From: Ottelia alismoides
Lineage: Eukaryota > Streptophyta > Magnoliopsida > Alismatales > Hydrocharitaceae
DNA length: 64,000 nt
Direction of reading: 5' to 3'
Assembly (NCBI GenBank): GCA_037367405.1
Contig: JAZKJV010005536.1
Span: 730,211 to 794,210 of the forward strand
Shown piece by piece: positions 1-10,840 of the stretch (position 1 is its first letter; the number at the start of each line of letters is the position of its first letter). The translations under genes were made by a program, and so were the position numbers. The notes under the pieces were generated by a model. The model made no database searches. It was not told where the DNA came from and saw only the letters and a list, made by a program, of their open reading frames with translations.

Positions 1-376
1 TTGATTTTTATATTTATAAATATATACAAGTATTTACAAGCCCATTTTAGTCTCTTTTTGGAGGAAAATATTTTTATTATATTTACAGGTATATTTACAC
101 ACATGAGCCCCTATCTCCCTCTACTTTGGCTTTTATGCGGTCAGGCCCATGCTGAGCCCTCCCTTGAGTTAGGTTTCTCAATATTTATTCTAAATATTTC
201 CCTCTTTTTCTTTTTAATCTTTATTCTTTTATTTTTGCACAAAAACATGCTAATTATTACTTTTTACACCATGCATGCTTTTGGTAATTATTTGTATTTA
301 CAAATATATACATGCATTTGCAAAGGTTTTTGTAGCTAAAATATAAGAATAAAGAGTGATGAATGAGTATTCATCA
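1..376 (-). mobile_element. E1 3' LTR, partial (start of LTR in element orientation)
   Basis: This stretch repeats at 14117-14492 with only two substitutions that I can see (near 176 and 185), so the two are LTR copies of one minus-strand element. The LTR tip lies at 376, where TGATGAAT and ATTCATCA form a near palindrome next to the polypurine tract. The other 3276 or so bases of this LTR lie left of the window. A reading frame on the plus strand (1-339) is an accident of AT-rich LTR sequence. Confidence 0.93.
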
Positions 377-390
377 CCCCCCTATACTTA
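377..390 (-). other. E1 terminal polypurine tract
   Basis: Read on the minus strand, TAAGTATAGGGGGG abuts the LTR tip TGATGAAT. The same AAGTATAGGGG phrase lies directly before the 3' LTRs of E2, E3 and E5. A purine tract in this place primes plus-strand DNA synthesis in LTR retrotransposons. Confidence 0.9.
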
Positions 391-862
391 ACTTTTCTAG
401 TCCCTTAGCAAACACTTATTTGAAAAAGAAGTGAGAAAGAAGAAAGAAAAAGAAAAAGAGAAGAATGTACATGGATCAAGGTTGATTATTAAACTTGCCT
501 TCATTAAATTGAGGTATGGAGCTCGATCAGATCTTTTGATTATTAATGTGTCGGAACCTTATATGGACTTAAGCCTAAAACTCAACAGCCTCTAAGTTCC
601 ACTAATCTCTAATCAAGACTCCTCAATGCTCCAGATCAGAACAAGTCATCAAACACAAACCCTGAAGACCATGAATCTTTCCTTGTCCTATGAATGTGAG
701 GTTTAAGCTCTCCACCTCAGAAATGGCAACTTGACAACCCTCCCCAACAAGGTAACTCTATGACCTCAATCTGGCCACTCTTTCCTCGAGGAGCGGGGTA
801 TTCCCTTCTAAGTTCAAGTTCAACCGGCTCAAGAAGAGGAGGAAGAAGAGAATGGACCATGG

Positions 863-905
863 CCAGTGTAGCCATGTATCCTTGGGAGCTTGACCAGTGT
901 AGCCA
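863..905 (-). repeat. CTACACTGG doublet, 31-nt spacing (E1)
   Basis: On the plus strand CCAGTGTAGCCA occurs at 863-874 and again at 894-905. In element orientation this is a direct doublet of CTACACTGG with a 31-nt period. E2 (31496, 31527) and E3 (25855, 25886) carry the same doublet at the same spacing. Confidence 0.75.
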
Positions 906-1944
906 AGTCTCCCTGCTGCAAGCTACGTAAGGTGGAACATGAAACACAAGCTTTGCTTATTGCACTCTATATACATACTCCGGTGGGATTATCATTTTCT
1001 CTCAGACCCACCACTTTTATGGAGTTATTATCATTTTTTTTCAAGTGCATCTATACAACGTGTACATGTGCAGCATACATACAAGGAGTTTTTCCTCTTG
1101 AGCCAGTAGACTATGCCTCTTTTGAAGCTTTATTGCAACCCACAACTCCCGTCGTTAGACCTCATGGCAACCAGACCAAGTTGAGACGCACTTCCTTCAC
1201 TAAAAGAAGAAGAGAGGTTCCGCCTAGAAGTACTACCCTCATATGCTACCCCAAGTTAAGGAAGAGTGCCTCCTCACCACCTCATCCGTAGAGAGCTCGG
1301 TGCAAAGTGCTGATGTCCAAGTAAAGACATTGTCCCTATGAGTCATGTGTTGTTGTTAAGTGCTCTACTTAGGCTCATTGAGATGACATGTGATCATAGC
1401 CTTGTGGACTCAAAGAATTAAGTCACCATGGACCTGAAAAGCCTTAAACCTAAGCCCTATAAGGTTCCTCTTAGAAATTAGGTGGATTAAGATCTTAATC
1501 AAGCTCCATTTCTCAATTTGATTCCAGGCTAGTTTAAATGTCAACTATCATCCAGAAAAACTATATACATATGTACAAAAGATGCTATTTACACAAATTT
1601 TTACAAACATGCAAAATTTTTGAAAAATGTTTTGAAATCATGAATGGATGATGCATGAAGTGCAAGTTTTGCAAAAGGTATTTACACACATTTTCACATG
1701 ATTTTTGCAAACTTTTGATTTTCAAAACATTTCGGAAAAATTTTGTACTATATACATAATTTTGATAAGAAAATATTTACACAAGCTTTACACAAAAGGT
1801 TTTTGAAATCATTTTTACAAAAATAATTTGTACACTAGCTATTTATGTGCAAATAAAAGAATGTTTATGTACATGAAAATTTTTTAATTTTTGTGATTTT
1901 TAGAGTTTTTAGCCATTTTATTTATTTACACACTCACACAAAGT

Positions 1945-2046
1945 ACGAGTTATGGCTAAAGTATATATGAAATATATACACACCCCCCTATACTTAGCTC
2001 GAACGATGTCCTCAGAGTCAAGAGCGATGAAGAAGACATAACTCGT
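1945..2046 (-). other. Paired-arm module around an internal PPT-like copy (E1)
   Basis: ACGAGTTATG at 1945-1954 is the exact inverse of CATAACTCGT at 2037-2046. Between them lie a C6-TATACTTAGCT copy of the PPT phrase (1983-1999) and an alternating TATATA stretch (about 1960-1980). Equivalent modules of 102-105 nt occur in E2, E3 and E5. Role unknown. Confidence 0.75.
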
Positions 2047-2125
2047 GCTAGGTATAGAGAAGTGAAAAGGAAGGCTATATACAAAGACGAATGAATGAAT
2101 AGAAAGTCAAAAGGAACTTGTGTCT

Positions 2126-2336
2126 TCCCCCTATACTTAGGATCAAATAATCCTAAGTATAACAAGCTGTACATAAAAGGGAAACCGAGTGGAGAATATA
2201 CAGGGTCTACCCCCCCTATACTTAGGGTAAAATATCCCTAAGTATAGGCAACAAAACAGGGGTAGACATAAACAAAAGGAAACTCAAAGGTCCTACATCC
2301 CCCCTATACTTAGGGTAAAGCACACCCTAAGTATAG
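2126..2336 (-). repeat. Array of three PPT-capped hairpins (E1)
   Basis: Three inverted repeats lie at 2126-2161, 2211-2248 and 2299-2336. Each pairs TATACTTAGG(G/A) with its inverse across a 6-9 nt loop, and each is flanked on one side by a C5-C6 run. In element orientation each hairpin therefore ends in CTAAGTATAGGGGG, like the true PPT at 377-390. Perfect 11-12 bp stems in all three argue against chance. Confidence 0.85.
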
Positions 2337-2467
2337 CATAATCAAAGGATGAATAAAGGGATGTGGGACTAAAGAATGTGATGATATGGACATCTGGATC
2401 TATACAAGTCGGAAGATCAGTGAGAATCAGGCGTGAGATGCATTAGATGTGAGTCAAAGACCACATC

Positions 2468-4560
2468 TCACACAAAATGAATAGGGGCAACATCAACGAC
2501 CCGCGGCTCATGATCTAGAAATGGTTTGAGCCGCTGGCCGTTCACACGAAAGGTACTCTCAGAAGACAACTCGGATATATTAATGCTACCGTTGTCGTGT
2601 ACCTTTATCACCAGGTAAGGTCCCTTCCACTTGCTCTGTAGCTTCCCTGAAAATAAACGAAGCCTCGCATCAAACAGCCATACTCTTTGTCCGGGCTCAA
2701 AATGCTTGTGGCTGATGTGAGAATCATGCCACTCCTTCACTCTCTCCTTATAATGTAGGCTGTTTGAGAAGGCGGTATCTCTCAACTCCTCCAGAGCTGC
2801 TAACTTTGCCCTCCTCTGGTCTCCTACACCATCTGGATCCATAAGTATCTCAGTGACTGCCTAAAGTGACCTGTGCCTCAGCTCAACAGGTAAATGGCAC
2901 GGCTTGCCATACACGAGGCGAAAGGGAGATGTGCCCATTGGTGTCTTGAAAGACATTCGATATGCCCAAGAGATCGAGTCCAAAAGCTATGACCAATCCT
3001 TTCGGCCAGGGCGGACGACTTTCTGCAATATAGTCTTGATCTCTCTGTTCGACACCTCGGCTAGACCATTCGTCTGTGGATGGTAAGGTGTAGCAATGCG
3101 ATGGTCTATACCGAACTCGCTAGCAAGGGCCTTCACCTGGTCGTTGATGAAATGAGACCCCCCATATGAAATCAATACTCGAGGTACCCCGAACCGTGTG
3201 ATTATGTGCTTCCTCAAAAATCTGCAAATTGTCCTCGCATCAGTAGCTCAGGCGGGGATAGCCTCAACCCAACGACTAACATAATCAACGGCCAACAGAA
3301 TGTACTCAAATCCCTGACTCTTAGGGAATGGACCCATGAAATCGATGCCCCATGTGTCAAAAACCTCACAGAAGTGAATGGGCTGCATCGGCATCATATC
3401 ACGCTGTCCACAAGTGCCCATCCTCTGACAGTCAGTACACCTCTTCATGAACTCATCAGAGTCCTTGAAGAGGGTAGGCCACCACAAGCCGGATTGGAGC
3501 ACTTTCTGTGCTGTTCTCCTCCCAGAATGATGTCCTCCTGCCTCAAGCTTGTGGCAGTATGTCAGGACGCTATGGTGCTCCTCCTGAGGAATGCACCTAC
3601 GCCAGACGCTATCCCCTCCTTCATGGTAAAGGATGGGATCCTCCCAGTGGTAGGACTTGGCCTTCGCAAGGAAGGTCTCAAGCCTCTGCCTGGGCCAATC
3701 TTGTGGGACTTTCCCAGCAACGAGAAAGTTCACAATATCGGCATACCATGGGAGTGAGGCGATAGCAAGGATCGCCTCATCTAGGAAGGTCTCACAAATG
3801 GGATCAATCTGCTCGGACTCCTCTGGCTGCTCTAAACGGGAGAGATGATCCGCCACCACATTCTTGACTCCAGGCTTATCCTTGATCTCAATGTCGAATT
3901 CCTGGAGTAGAAGGATCCATCTAGTCAATCTGGCCTTGGCATCCTTCTTCGCCATGAGGTATCGGATGGCAGTGTGATCAGTGTACAAGGTCACTCTAGA
4001 TCCAATGATATAAGATCTGAACTTATCTAGGGCGAATACTACAGCTAGCATCTCCTTCTCTGTGACCGTATAATTCCGCTGGGCGGAATCCAATGTGCGG
4101 CTAGTGTAGTGGATAGCAAAGGGGACTCCATCCCTCCTCTGTCCCAGCACAACCCCCACGGCAAAATCGGAGGCATCCGTCATGATCTCGAATGGGAGAG
4201 ACCAATCCGGTGGCTGGAGAACAGGAGCCTCAATAACACACTGCTTGAGAGTCTCAAAGGATAAAAGACACATGTCATCGACAAGGAACTCGATGTCTTT
4301 CATCAAGAGGTCAGTCAACGGTCGAGCAATCCTGCTGAAATCATGAATAAATCGTCGGTAGAAACCAACGTGCCCCAGGAATGACCGTAACTGCCTCAAA
4401 TTGGACGGCGGTGAGAGTTTTCTAATGACATCTACCTTGGCCGGATCAACCTCCATGCCCCTGTTGGAGATGATGTGGCCAAGCACCGTCCCTTAAGTCA
4501 CCATGAAGTGACTCTTCTCCCAAGATAGCACCAAATGGACCTCTATACATCGCTGAGTAC
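2468..4560 (-). pseudogene. pol: E1 pol: RT C-terminus, RNase H and integrase, inactivated
   Basis: Reading on the minus strand, the RT thumb ([14 protein letters not shown], about 4450) is followed by RNase H with [25 protein letters not shown] and TDHTAIRYL, ending near VVADHLSRL. Integrase follows with an HHCC finger ([18 protein letters not shown]), the first Asp in [11 protein letters not shown] and the Glu in [12 protein letters not shown]. The expected second Asp is Tyr (ISYGGSHF, codon 3164-3166). Breaks: TAA at 4493-4495, TGA at 3248-3250, TAG at 2987-2989 and 2861-2863. The product ends in APIHFV at 2468. The family is Athila-like Ty3/gypsy; the copy cannot make an active protein. 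Confidence 0.9.
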
Positions 4561-5568
4561 TCGGTCTAGGCAGTCAAGACAGGAGTCGAATCCGTCGCCG
4601 TAAACCGAGAAATCATCCAAGAAGACCTCCAAACACTCCCCTACCATGTCCGAAAAGATCGACAACATGCATCTCTGAAATGTCGCAGGGGCATGGCATA
4701 GCCCGAATGGCATGCGTCGGAAGGCGTATGTGCCGAAGGGACAGGTAAAGGTGGTCTTCTCCTGCTCCTCAGGAGCGATGGCCACCTGGTTGTAGCCCGA
4801 GTACCCATCCAGAAAACAATAATGGCTCTTCCCTGCCAGTCTCTCAATGATCTGGTAAATAAAAGGCAGGGGGAAATGATCCTTCTTGGTGGCCTGGTTG
4901 AGTCTCCTGTAGTCAACGCAGACCCGCCAAGAAGTGGGTACTCGTGTAGCAATCTCCTCTCCCGACTCACTGATCACAGTCGTGATGCCCGTTTTCTTGG
5001 GCACCACATGCAAGGGGCTGACCCACTTGGAGTCGGAAATGGGATAAATAAAATCTGCGCTCCACCATTTTGAGATTTCCTTCATAACAACCTCTCTCAG
5101 ATTGGGGTTCAACCGCCGCTGGAACTCACGCGACGGCTTCGCCCCATCCTTGAGATAGATATGGTGGGAGCAACGTGATGGACTAATCCCATGGAGATCT
5201 GCTACGCTCCATCCGATTGCCTTGCGGTTCTTTTCAAGAACTCCCATCAAATGGGATTCTTGCTCTCCAGTCAGATCGGCGGAGATGATGACTGGGTACA
5301 TCTCAGGCTCGCCCGCAAGGAATCGATACTTCAGCAAAGTAGGGAGCGGCTTCAGCTCTGGACAGCTGGGTGCTGGTGGATCTGGCCTCTGAAGTGTCTC
5401 TGTGTATGCTGCCAAATCTGTATGGGAGAACTGAAACTCTCTCTCAATCTCAGGAACTGGAGAAGGCTGCTCTGACTGACTGTCTCTGCTAGGCTCGGCA
5501 TCTACCTCCTCCTCAGCTGTAGCTCTGTGGAGCTCAGGTCTGGCATGTAATCCTTGCAATCTGCCCAA
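4543..5568 (-). pseudogene. pol: E1 pol: linker and reverse transcriptase core
   Basis: A 341-residue open stretch. The linker motif CPELKPLPTLLKYRFLAGE is characteristic of Athila-like pol and precedes RT. RT blocks follow in order: WVSPLHVVPKK, SWRVCVDYRRLNQATKKDHF, CFLDGYSGYNQ (motif A, Asp present), PFGLCHAPATFQRCM, and EVFLDDFSVYG (motif C, Asp pair present). It overlaps the upstream protease frame but in another phase, so a frameshift lies near 5500-5570. A one-base loss near 4557 puts the next part in a third phase. The RT core itself looks intact. Confidence 0.9.
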
Positions 5569-7304
5569 TCAGACTCTGAATCCGAGGGATCTGTATCAAC
5601 AAAGGTGGCATCAGCACCACCGTCACACAAGGTGGCCTCAGTACCACCATCCTCACTAAGCTCCGTGTCACGGTCGAGAACCTGCTCTGCTGCCTCTATG
5701 GTATCCTGAACCAGGGCTGTGCTCTCCAGGCTCTCCTCTACTATCATCTCTGCATCAGTGGTGTCTGAAAATGAGAGGATGGCCTGTGCTGCTGGGTCTG
5801 CCCATATTGCCTCATCGTCTGTGATCACAAAGTCGCAGTCCTGGTGGATGTCTAGCCCAACATCTATCAGCTGCTCTACATCTGAAGTCGTCTCTGAGCA
5901 TGATCTGTCTCTGACTCTGTAGTCCTCGACCGTCTCTATTTGTACACTCTCGCCCTCGACGCGAAAGTATACCTTCCTGCTATCATGGTCAGTCGCCGCC
6001 TTGGCTGTGGCCAAGAACGGACGACCGAGAATGATGGGGGTATCGGTCACTGAATCAGGGATCTCCATGTCCAACACTATGAAGTCCACGGGGAATTGCA
6101 GGCCCTGAATAGTGACGACAACGTCTCGCAACAACCCCTTCGGCCTCTTGACAGATCGATCAGCAAACTGAAGGACTGTCATGCTCTGTCTAAAAGGGCC
6201 CAACTCGAAGCGGTCGAGAAGGGCTGCCGGAAGGAGGTTGATAGACGATCCGCTATCTAATAGAGTCTGGTCGAACCTCTGCTCTCTAATATGACATCTG
6301 ACATATGGGGCTCCTGAATCTGGCCTCTTGGCCGGCAGATGGTTCTGAATCGCGAAGCACGTGGCTTTTGTCAGCACATGGATCTCTGAGTGGTGGTTCC
6401 TCCTCCTTCTCCTGACTGTAGTCCTGTCTCTCAATGAACGCTGAAGAAGGGGGATGTGCTGCAAAGCCTCCTGAAGAGTCAGCTGGATATGGAAACGATC
6501 AATCATGCTCTGGCTGAACTCCTCCTGCTCTCTCTTTTTTGGATCTTTTTCTTTTTTCTTCCCCTTCCCCATCTGAAGGGCTCTAGGGAAGGGGATAACT
6601 GGGTCCTTCTCAGACGAAGGACTAGGAAAAGGTCTAGACGGCTCGACGGCCGGATCCGCACATACATCAAGCACCACAGTGGGACCAGAAAAAATCAAAC
6701 CTTTTCCTTTATTCACAACATGGTTCCGAGATACATCAGAATGAGGAAAAACTACAGCTCTCTCAGAATGAACTCTGGTGGTCTCAGTACCACCACTGGA
6801 TGGCTCAACTGGATGTCTCGCGGCCTCAGTACCGCGCTCTGGCTCGGCATCATGAGTGGCCTCAGTACCACCTCCTCGAACTGGTGAAATGGCGGCCTCA
6901 GCACCGCCTGTGGAATCAGCATCCTTGGTGGCCTCAGTACCGCCATCATCAACATGAGTGGCCTCAGTACCGCTCTCTTGCTCCTCATCTGGCGCCCTAG
7001 GTGTGTCCTCGTGATGTCGCTCAGACGAGGTGCCGCTGCCGGCTGGTGTCCTACCGCTCCTAAGTGTGACAAAATCAGCATCAAAAAGGTCTGCAGACAT
7101 ATCATCAAATGGATCACTAGGAGTGGCATGCTCAGTGTAAGCTACCTGCTCAGACTTCCGCTTCAAGTTGTTGGGATTCGGCTCGATCTGGGCAGGGATG
7201 ATGGCCTTCCCTCTCACAATGTCCAGCATCTCCTGGCAGAACTCGTCCATCTCCCGTCTGAAAGTAGCCTGTTGTTCCGTGAGGAGGCGGGCTATGTCGT
7301 CCAA
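5502..7304 (-). pseudogene. pol: E1 protease region of gag-pol, with repetitive acidic linker
   Basis: A 600-residue open stretch continuing the gag phase. Residues about 85-180 are a low-complexity Glu/Thr/Ala linker with a recurring GGTEAT phrase, met again near the end (5610-5650). The aspartic protease starts near residue 320 with the active-site motif LLDSGSSINLLP (Asp-Ser-Gly intact) and ends near the flap-distal motif IILGRPFLATAKA. A long acidic tail follows. It is separated from gag by a TAG at 7368-7370 and from RT by a phase change. Confidence 0.88.
6775..6972 (-). repeat. Degenerate tandem repeat coding GGTEAT
   Basis: The plus strand shows GGCCTCAGTACC six times between about 6779 and 6968, mostly 36-42 bases apart. 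It is in frame with the E1 gag-pol linker and encodes Gly-Gly-Thr-Glu-Ala-Thr. Two more copies lie near 5605-5650, so the unit has spread within the linker. Confidence 0.8.
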
Positions 7305-9332
7305 GGCGGGGCTCTCGTATGGTGGACCATGGGAGCCCGACGGGTAGCCTCTCTGGTAGTGAGGCTGCTAGAACTGGTGCTGCTGCTGGTGAGAGGGGTA
7401 AGTGGAAGGATGCTGCTGCTGGTGACGCTGCTGCTCACACCTCCAAGACTGTCCCTGCTGATAGGGACAAGGAACGAAGGATGACTGTTGCTGCTGCTGT
7501 GAAGGGTAGACTGGGGGCTGCTGCTGAGGCTGGTGATCTCTCTGCTGACTGTACTGGCCTCCCTGACCAGATGGCTGCTGCTGGGGTTGGGCACCTCCGT
7601 TCCCCCACCTGAATTCGGGATGGTCTCGTCGGATTCCAGGCTGAGGGAGGTCATACCAAATCCCGTTGACATCCATCAACGGCTCTGCATCGTACTGGGC
7701 TGGCGGGAGTACTGCCAGAGGCTGATCAGGCCGGTATACCACCATCTGCAAGTCTGGAGAGTGTGGTGACTGGTAGGTGGGCTGCGGCTGCTGGTACGGC
7801 TCCGCCTGTACAAGGTGAACCTGTCTAGGCAGCTGGTGTGAGCTGGAGCGCTGGGAAGAGCTGCTGCTGCTGCCGTGATCGCCTCGCGACTGAAGACGGG
7901 GCTTTGAAGCCGTCTGTGCCTCCTAGAGACACATGAGCTGGGTCTTCATGTCGCTCAGAGTTTGTGCCATCTGCTCCATCTGAGTGATGCTCTGGCACTG
8001 CTTCTTCTCAATCAGCTCCATCCGATCCAACTTCTCACTAATGATACCCATATCCACAGCGGATGACTCTGTCTGTGCTGCTGCTATTGCGGATGAACTG
8101 GATGGATCGGCGTCGACCCGTGCTATCCTCTGGTACTACACGGGTCCTGGCTGTTGCTGGGGTCTGCCCTGAGTGTACAACCTGGTCTGGGACATCACCA
8201 TATAGTTCTCGGCCATCTCCTCGTAGATGGCCCAGACCTGGTCGTGATCCTTGGCGAGGTAAGACTCGCCACAAGAAGCGTTCACCAAGCCCTGGAGCTC
8301 TGGTGTCAGCCCGCTGAAGAAGCTCTGCACAAGGTTAGGCTTTGATATGTTGTGGTGCGGGCATCGATCAGTCAGCTCTCTAAACCTCTCCCATGCCTCA
8401 TGGAACTGCTCGTTGGGGAGCATGGAGAAGTTGCTGATGAGGGCTCTCGCTGCATTGGTCCGCCCGAGTGGATAGTACATGTGTAAGTACTCGGTGCGGA
8501 GCAACTCTCAAGTGTAAACAAACTTCCCCAAGTGCTTCAGCCAGGTGGCTGCTCTGTCTGCCAAGGAAAATGGGAAGGCGATCATCTGAATCATATCCTG
8601 GTCCACCTGACGATTGTGGACAGTACTGCAGATCATGAGGAACTCCTGGAGGTGGAGATGGGGCTCCTCAGTGGCGAGCCCGTGGAAGCGGGGGAGTAAC
8701 TGCAAGGTGTTCGGGGGGAACTTGAAGTCCCCCATGATAGCTGGAAGTACGACCCAGTGGTGCATCAACGTCGATCCGGGGTTGTGCAACTCTCGCATCG
8801 GTCTCGGTGGTCCTCCTACCGCGACTGCGGCGGCTGCTGCCGCTGCGGCGGCTGTTGTGGCTGCTGCTGCGGCTGCTGCATCTGCATCATCCGGGATCCT
8901 CGGCCCGTCTCTCCTCTGATCTCTCTCTGCTCGCATCTGCTCCATCTCTCTCCTCACATCAAGCATGAATGCTCCCTGATCCCTCAACTGCTGTTGAACG
9001 GTCTCGAGGGAGGCGATCAGGGTGGAGTTGATCGCGCCCTGGTCCAACACAAAGTGCTCAGGCTGTGGACCTCGGGAGCGATCCTCTGAACTGCCGGCCA
9101 TGGCGTCTGCAAAATCAAGTGAGCCGAACTCAGGTGCTGATAAATCTGCCAATCTCTCCTTTGGCTCATGTCTCTCAGAACCGAAAGAAAGGGGGTCGAG
9201 GGGGAACAGGGCGGAATCATACTCGGGCTCGAGAAGCTAGTCTCGGCTCTCACGAGCCAACCTAGATGAACGGGTAGACGCGCCTGAAAGCGGTGCAGCC
9301 AGAGGCTGCCTAAGAGATCGTCTACCCATCAT
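7305..9332 (-). pseudogene. gag: E1 gag, interrupted by five in-frame stops
   Basis: I place the start at 9332 (MMGRRSLRQPLA), in phase with everything down to the protease. Order: a basic/Ser-rich N-terminus, an alanine run coded by GCN repeats (8822-8886), and a retrotransposon gag domain (WLKHLGKFVYT, LGRTNAARALISNF, FHEAWERFRELTDRCPHH, LVQSFFSGLTPELQGLVNASC). A long Gln-rich tail (about 7368-7900) follows. In-frame stops: TAG 9237-9239, TGA 8508-8510, TAG 8136-8138, TAG 7923-7925, TAG 7368-7370. Each fits one G:C to A:T change from CAG or TGG. No zinc knuckle was seen. Confidence 0.88.
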
Positions 9333-10819
9333 CGTGATCTGGCAAGAAAGGCGGTTGGGATCTGGAGAAACTATGATCAGAATACAAACCCCTCAGTTCA
9401 CCAACACAATGCGAGCTGAAGACCGTAAAGGCTCGGTCGGATTATCTTGTCAAATTTTATTTTGGTGAACAAATAATCTATCAGAGCGATTACGTGACCT
9501 GTTGGGATACCCAATGCTACCCCAACCGACTGGCCCGCATGAATGAGTCGGTAATCAGTCGGGAATAGCACCGGAGGGCTCTACCTAGTGAACGGGTCAC
9601 TCTCTCGCACAAGCAAACCAAGCAATGAGGGGGTTGCTCTCCCCAAGACAGATTTTTAGGTCAAGTGTCTTTTAGGGTCAATAGTTTTAGCAGTCCCAAT
9701 TTTATGGTTTTTCTTTTTAATATTTTTCAATAAAAACAAAAGGCCTAACGAATTTTTCGGTTCTCCTGGTTATTTAGTCAAAAACAAGGGGGAGAAGACG
9801 AAAAAGCCGATGCGCGATGAAATCAATGATGCATGCAGAGATATAAATGCGTACCTGTCTCCAGCACTCTACATGCAAGTGATCCGCGCAGAAATATAAA
9901 GACTGAAAGTAAACTACCTATATGGTGCAGCGGTGAAAACCGAGTCCTAAACAGGCAATTCTACTCGAAGAAACGTCTAACTGGTCACCGATCCTTCAAG
10001 CCAAAGGTCCGGTCTCGGTCTACCCCTCCTCCTCCCGACACATCGGGTTCAGGAGCAGCGCTTAGCAGGGCAGGCTACGGCACGTAGGCTACGAAGGGGA
10101 TGAGTCAGTTATTTTTATTAGTGAGTTATTAGTAGGTCCAATTAATCACACTATAGGAACATGCAATCAATTAAGTGTGGGGATCCTACTAATTACGGCA
10201 CAGTCAAGTAGAAAATCCTAAGTCTAGGGGCTCAAGAAAAACCGCGTAAAACCGTAAAAAGCAGCGAAGAAAACCAAAAACTGCGAAAAGCCGCGAAAAA
10301 CCTAAGGGTCCCCCGAGCACACCGGTGCTCGGCGAAACAGACCCGCTAGTCAAGCCAAGTCCACAGTCTGAGTCTGTCCCCGTTTTATTACAATAATCAA
10401 ATAAAATAGAAATAAAGTCTAAACTAATCCTACTCTAATTCCTCTCCCACTCAACCTCTCTCTCACGCTCTCCTGCGGCTCCGTACAGAAGGGAGCCGCC
10501 TCCGAGTCTCGCGGTTGCGCCGGCTTCTCGAAAGCTGCCGCCTCGGTCCTCGAGCCCTCGCAAGAAAGAAACAAGTGGTCAGACCAATAAAATAATCAAA
10601 TAATAGCAGAAAATATGAACAAGGGTATATGTGTAGAAATGTCAAATAAAATAAACAAACAAAAATCAAACAAAAACAAAAATAACAGAAAATAAAATAA
10701 AAAAATAAAGCAAAAATAAATGAAAAACAAAAAGCCACGAAAAGCCGCGGACTTAGAAAGAGCCGCGGAAAGCCGCGAAAAGGAAAATGAAAATAAAAAG
10801 AAAACTACTAAGTCGTGCT
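9333..10819 (-). other. E1 5' leader
   Basis: This is non-coding leader between PBS and gag. It holds the stem-loop at 9396-9470, then a conserved region (about 9500-9660) also recognisable in the E4 and E5 leaders. A purine-rich run full of AAAATAAA lies at about 10580-10800. Open frames on either strand here have no domain. Confidence 0.7.
9396..9470 (-). other. Leader stem-loop upstream of gag (E1)
   Basis: GTTCACCAA at 9396-9404 pairs with TTGGTGAAC at 9462-9470. In element orientation the 5' half contains AAATTTGACAAGATAAT. The same core and terminal arms lie shortly upstream of the first ORF in E3 and E5, and the core alone upstream of gag in E4. Placement suggests a genome-packaging, dimerisation or translation signal, which is inference. 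Confidence 0.65.
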
Positions 10820-10837
10820 CCCTGGCAACGGCGCCAT
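10820..10837 (-). other. E1 primer-binding site, tRNA-Asp type
   Basis: On the minus strand the LTR end is followed, after three bases, by TGGCGCCGTTGCCAGGGA. It matches the PBS of E3 at 17 of 18 bases. A PBS of this sequence, complementary to the 3' end of tRNA-Asp, is typical of Athila elements. Confidence 0.92.
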
Positions 10838-10840
10838 TCT

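Larger units (their letters stand above)
391..2467 (-). other. E1 3' non-coding region between integrase and PPT
   Basis: No credible gene lies here; short frames at 717-947 and 890-1291 have no recognisable domain. Reading from the integrase stop toward the LTR there are three hairpins (2336-2126), a paired-arm module (2046-1945), an AT-rich stretch with many TTTTGAAAA/TTTACACA phrases (about 1560-1950), and a CTACACTGG doublet (905-863). The same order is found in E2 and E3. Confidence 0.8.

Noticed and set aside
890..1291. 133-residue frame
   Set aside because: Lies in the E1 3' non-coding region on the strand opposite to the element; a matching phrase (DYASFEALLQP) in the E2 3' region reflects conserved non-coding DNA, and the frame is not maintained.
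3206..3848. Plus-strand frames of 63-183 residues
   Set aside because: Antisense shadows of the E1 integrase.
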